Shown here: positions 6,368 through 7,124 of the stretch, piece after piece
How positions within the stretch are numbered: position 1 is the stretch's first letter
How the letters are laid out: every line of letters starts with the position of its first letter
Source of the DNA: Bacteroidota bacterium
Lineage (GTDB): Bacteria; Bacteroidota; Bacteroidia; 2-12-FULL-35-15
Assembly: GCA_023251855.1 (NCBI GenBank)
Contig: JAHEYA010000120.1
Span: 1-7,124, forward strand
Direction: 5' to 3'
Length of the DNA stretch: 7,124 bases
The notes under the pieces: generated by a model
What the model was told of the DNA's origin: nothing
The model's input: only the letters and a program-made list of their open reading frames with translations
Database searches by the model: none
Translations under genes and position numbers: made by a program

Positions 6368-6398
6368 TTCGTACGTTCGTAAAAAATTCGTAGTTCGG
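6361..6398 (-). repeat. Right heptamer array (TTCGTA units, inverted copy)
   Basis: The units TTCGTAG (6361-6367), TTCGTAC (6368-6374), GTTCGTA (6375-6381), TTCGTAG (6387-6393) and TTCGG follow one another with an A-run spacer. Read on the minus strand they repeat the order of the left array: CGAA-C-TACGAA-spacer-TACGAAC-G-TACGAA-C-TAC. The first unit supplies the stop codon of the GxxExxY gene, so the array and the coding sequence overlap. Confidence 0.8.
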
Positions 6399-6441
6399 TG
6401 AATTAAGAAATAAAAACACCTTTAAACTTTACTGATAAATA

Positions 6442-6987
6442 ATGCAACTGAATATGCCCACCAACACGATATTTCAAGCTAATTGGTACGCCATACGTAC
6501 AAAAGCAAGAGCGGAAAAAAAAGTTTTTGATCGACTTTCTTTAAGAGGATATAATGCATATCTACCTTTAGTAACAAGCATAAGAGAATGGAGCGACAGA
6601 AAAAAGAAAGTAATTGCACCATTGATATCATCGTATGTTTTTGTAAATATTCAAAAGGATTTGGTACTTGAAACACTACAAATTCAAGGAACATCAGGAA
6701 TACTCAGGTATTTGGGTAAGCCCGCAGTTATTCGAGATGTTGAAATTGAAAATTTGAAAATCTTAATGACGGATACTTCAAAGGTTTCTACTTTGGATGA
6801 TATCCACTTTGAAAAAGGGGAAGAAGTAAAAGTAATTGCCGGTCCTTTTGCCGGATTAGTAGCACAATCCGTCTCTGTTCAGGGAAAACATAGAATCATT
6901 GTTGAAATTGAGGCTATGCAAAGCCGATTAATTGTAAATATTCCTTTGGAATTTGTAAAAAAGAGAGAAAATCAAATCAGAAAATAA
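6442..6987 (+). CDS. UpxY/RfaH-like NusG paralogue, transcription antiterminator
   Basis: This 181-residue protein has NusG architecture. The NGN domain starts at NWYAIRTKARAEKKV (14-28), passes through GYNAYLPL (36-43) and SYVFVNI (64-70), and ends near 112. A KOW domain follows at about 124-172 (KGEEVKVIAGPFAGL). The Trp-Tyr start and the LPL...REWSDRKKKV...PLISSYVFV pattern fit the specialised UpxY group of Bacteroidota better than housekeeping NusG. Such proteins bind RNA polymerase early in transcription and prevent termination in long surface-polysaccharide operons, usually encoded just downstream. The window ends 137 bp after the stop, so the operon itself is not seen. The start is ATG 6442; ATG 6454 is an in-frame alternative that also keeps the whole NGN domain. 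No strong promoter is visible in the 43 bp between the repeat array and the start. Confidence 0.88.
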   Translation: MQLNMPTNTIFQANWYAIRTKARAEKKVFDRLSLRGYNAYLPLVTSIREWSDRKKKVIAPLISSYVFVNIQKDLVLETLQIQGTSGILRYLGKPAVIRDVEIENLKILMTDTSKVSTLDDIHFEKGEEVKVIAGPFAGLVAQSVSVQGKHRIIVEIEAMQSRLIVNIPLEFVKKRENQIRK

Positions 6988-7124
6988 ATTTTCAATCTCG
7001 CAACCTTAAAATCAAATTTAACTACACGAAATAGTACACCAACTAATATCTCTCTTCAATTGCTCTCAAACCCTTTTAATATAGGGATTATCCGCTTATT
7101 TATTCTTAATTTATTTAGTATTCT
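6988..7124. other. Non-coding right end after the NusG paralogue
   Basis: This AT-rich stretch has no start codon leading into an open frame to the edge that I would trust. CCCT/AGGG at about 7071-7087 could form only a 4-bp stem, too weak to call a terminator. In UpxY loci such a stretch can be the leader of the following polysaccharide operon, but nothing in the bases proves that here. Confidence 0.3.

Larger units (their letters stand above)
5915..6398 (+). mobile_element. Candidate GxxExxY cassette bounded by inverted heptamer arrays
   Basis: This 484-bp unit consists of a left TACGAA array, one ORF and a right TTCGTA array. The two arrays are inverted copies of each other and enclose the gene almost exactly: 8 nt from the left array to the ATG, and the stop codon inside the right array. 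There is no transposase, and no clear target duplication is visible outside the arrays. Mobility is therefore inferred from the bracketing and from the known patchy, insertion-like distribution of this family, including within intervening sequences of 23S rRNA genes. Confidence 0.35.

Noticed and set aside
5915..6398. The heptamer arrays as a CRISPR array or origin iterons
   Set aside because: The units are only about 7 bp, spacers are 0-5 nt, and the two blocks are inverted around a gene; no Cas or replication initiator gene is present.
5891..6420. Target-site duplication flanking the GxxExxY cassette
   Set aside because: Similar AT-rich strings (CTTTATAAAC and CCTTTAAAC) lie on both sides, but not adjacent to the array ends and not exact, so they are not evidence of insertion.
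6479..6694. Minus-strand frame of 71 codons
   Set aside because: It is antisense to the NGN domain of the NusG paralogue, with no features of its own.
7071..7087. CCCT/AGGG hairpin as a terminator after the NusG paralogue
   Set aside because: The stem has only four base pairs, is more than 80 bp from the stop codon and has no U-run next to it.

Overview
The window looks like chromosomal DNA of an AT-rich member of the Bacteroidota. The basis is promoter-like sites of the phylum type (TTTG / TAnnTTTG) in front of several genes, start codons without Shine-Dalgarno sequences, an UpxY-type NusG paralogue, and protein families common in that phylum. The exact genus cannot be read from the sequence.

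Layout. The left edge (1-690) carries the 3' end of an unrecognised plus-strand gene, followed 10 bp later by a small four-helix membrane protein gene. These converge, with a 12-bp gap, on a minus-strand block covering 703-5561. Read in the direction of transcription, that block holds: a lipoprotein joining a c-type cytochrome domain to a copper monooxygenase (PHM-like) domain (5561-4179); a membrane-anchored metallophosphoesterase (4112-2859); an AlkC-type DNA glycosylase with a C-terminal Ig-like region (2835-1741); and a flippase-like / LPG-synthase-type integral membrane protein (1731-703). A strong phylum-type promoter lies in the 66-bp gap before the phosphoesterase. The last three genes, with gaps of 23 and 9 bp, therefore probably form one operon, while the cytochrome/monooxygenase gene has its own promoter.

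A short divergent region (5562-5639) also carries a -7 site for the plus-strand genes on the right: a 79-residue lipoprotein, apparently with a GTG start and a leaderless transcript; a GxxExxY-family PD-(D/E)XK protein; and an UpxY/RfaH-like NusG paralogue whose usual job is antitermination of long surface-polysaccharide operons. No gene begins in the last 137 bp.

The most unusual item is the GxxExxY gene. It is bracketed by two arrays of a TACGAA-type heptamer in opposite orientation, matching at 26 of 33 left-arm positions, and its stop codon lies inside the right array. This 484-bp unit looks like a self-contained cassette that could fold as an ORF-containing stem-loop. The second item of interest is the cytochrome/PHM fusion: it keeps all six expected copper ligands but lacks the residues that bind the peptide carboxylate in animal PHM, so its substrate is probably different.
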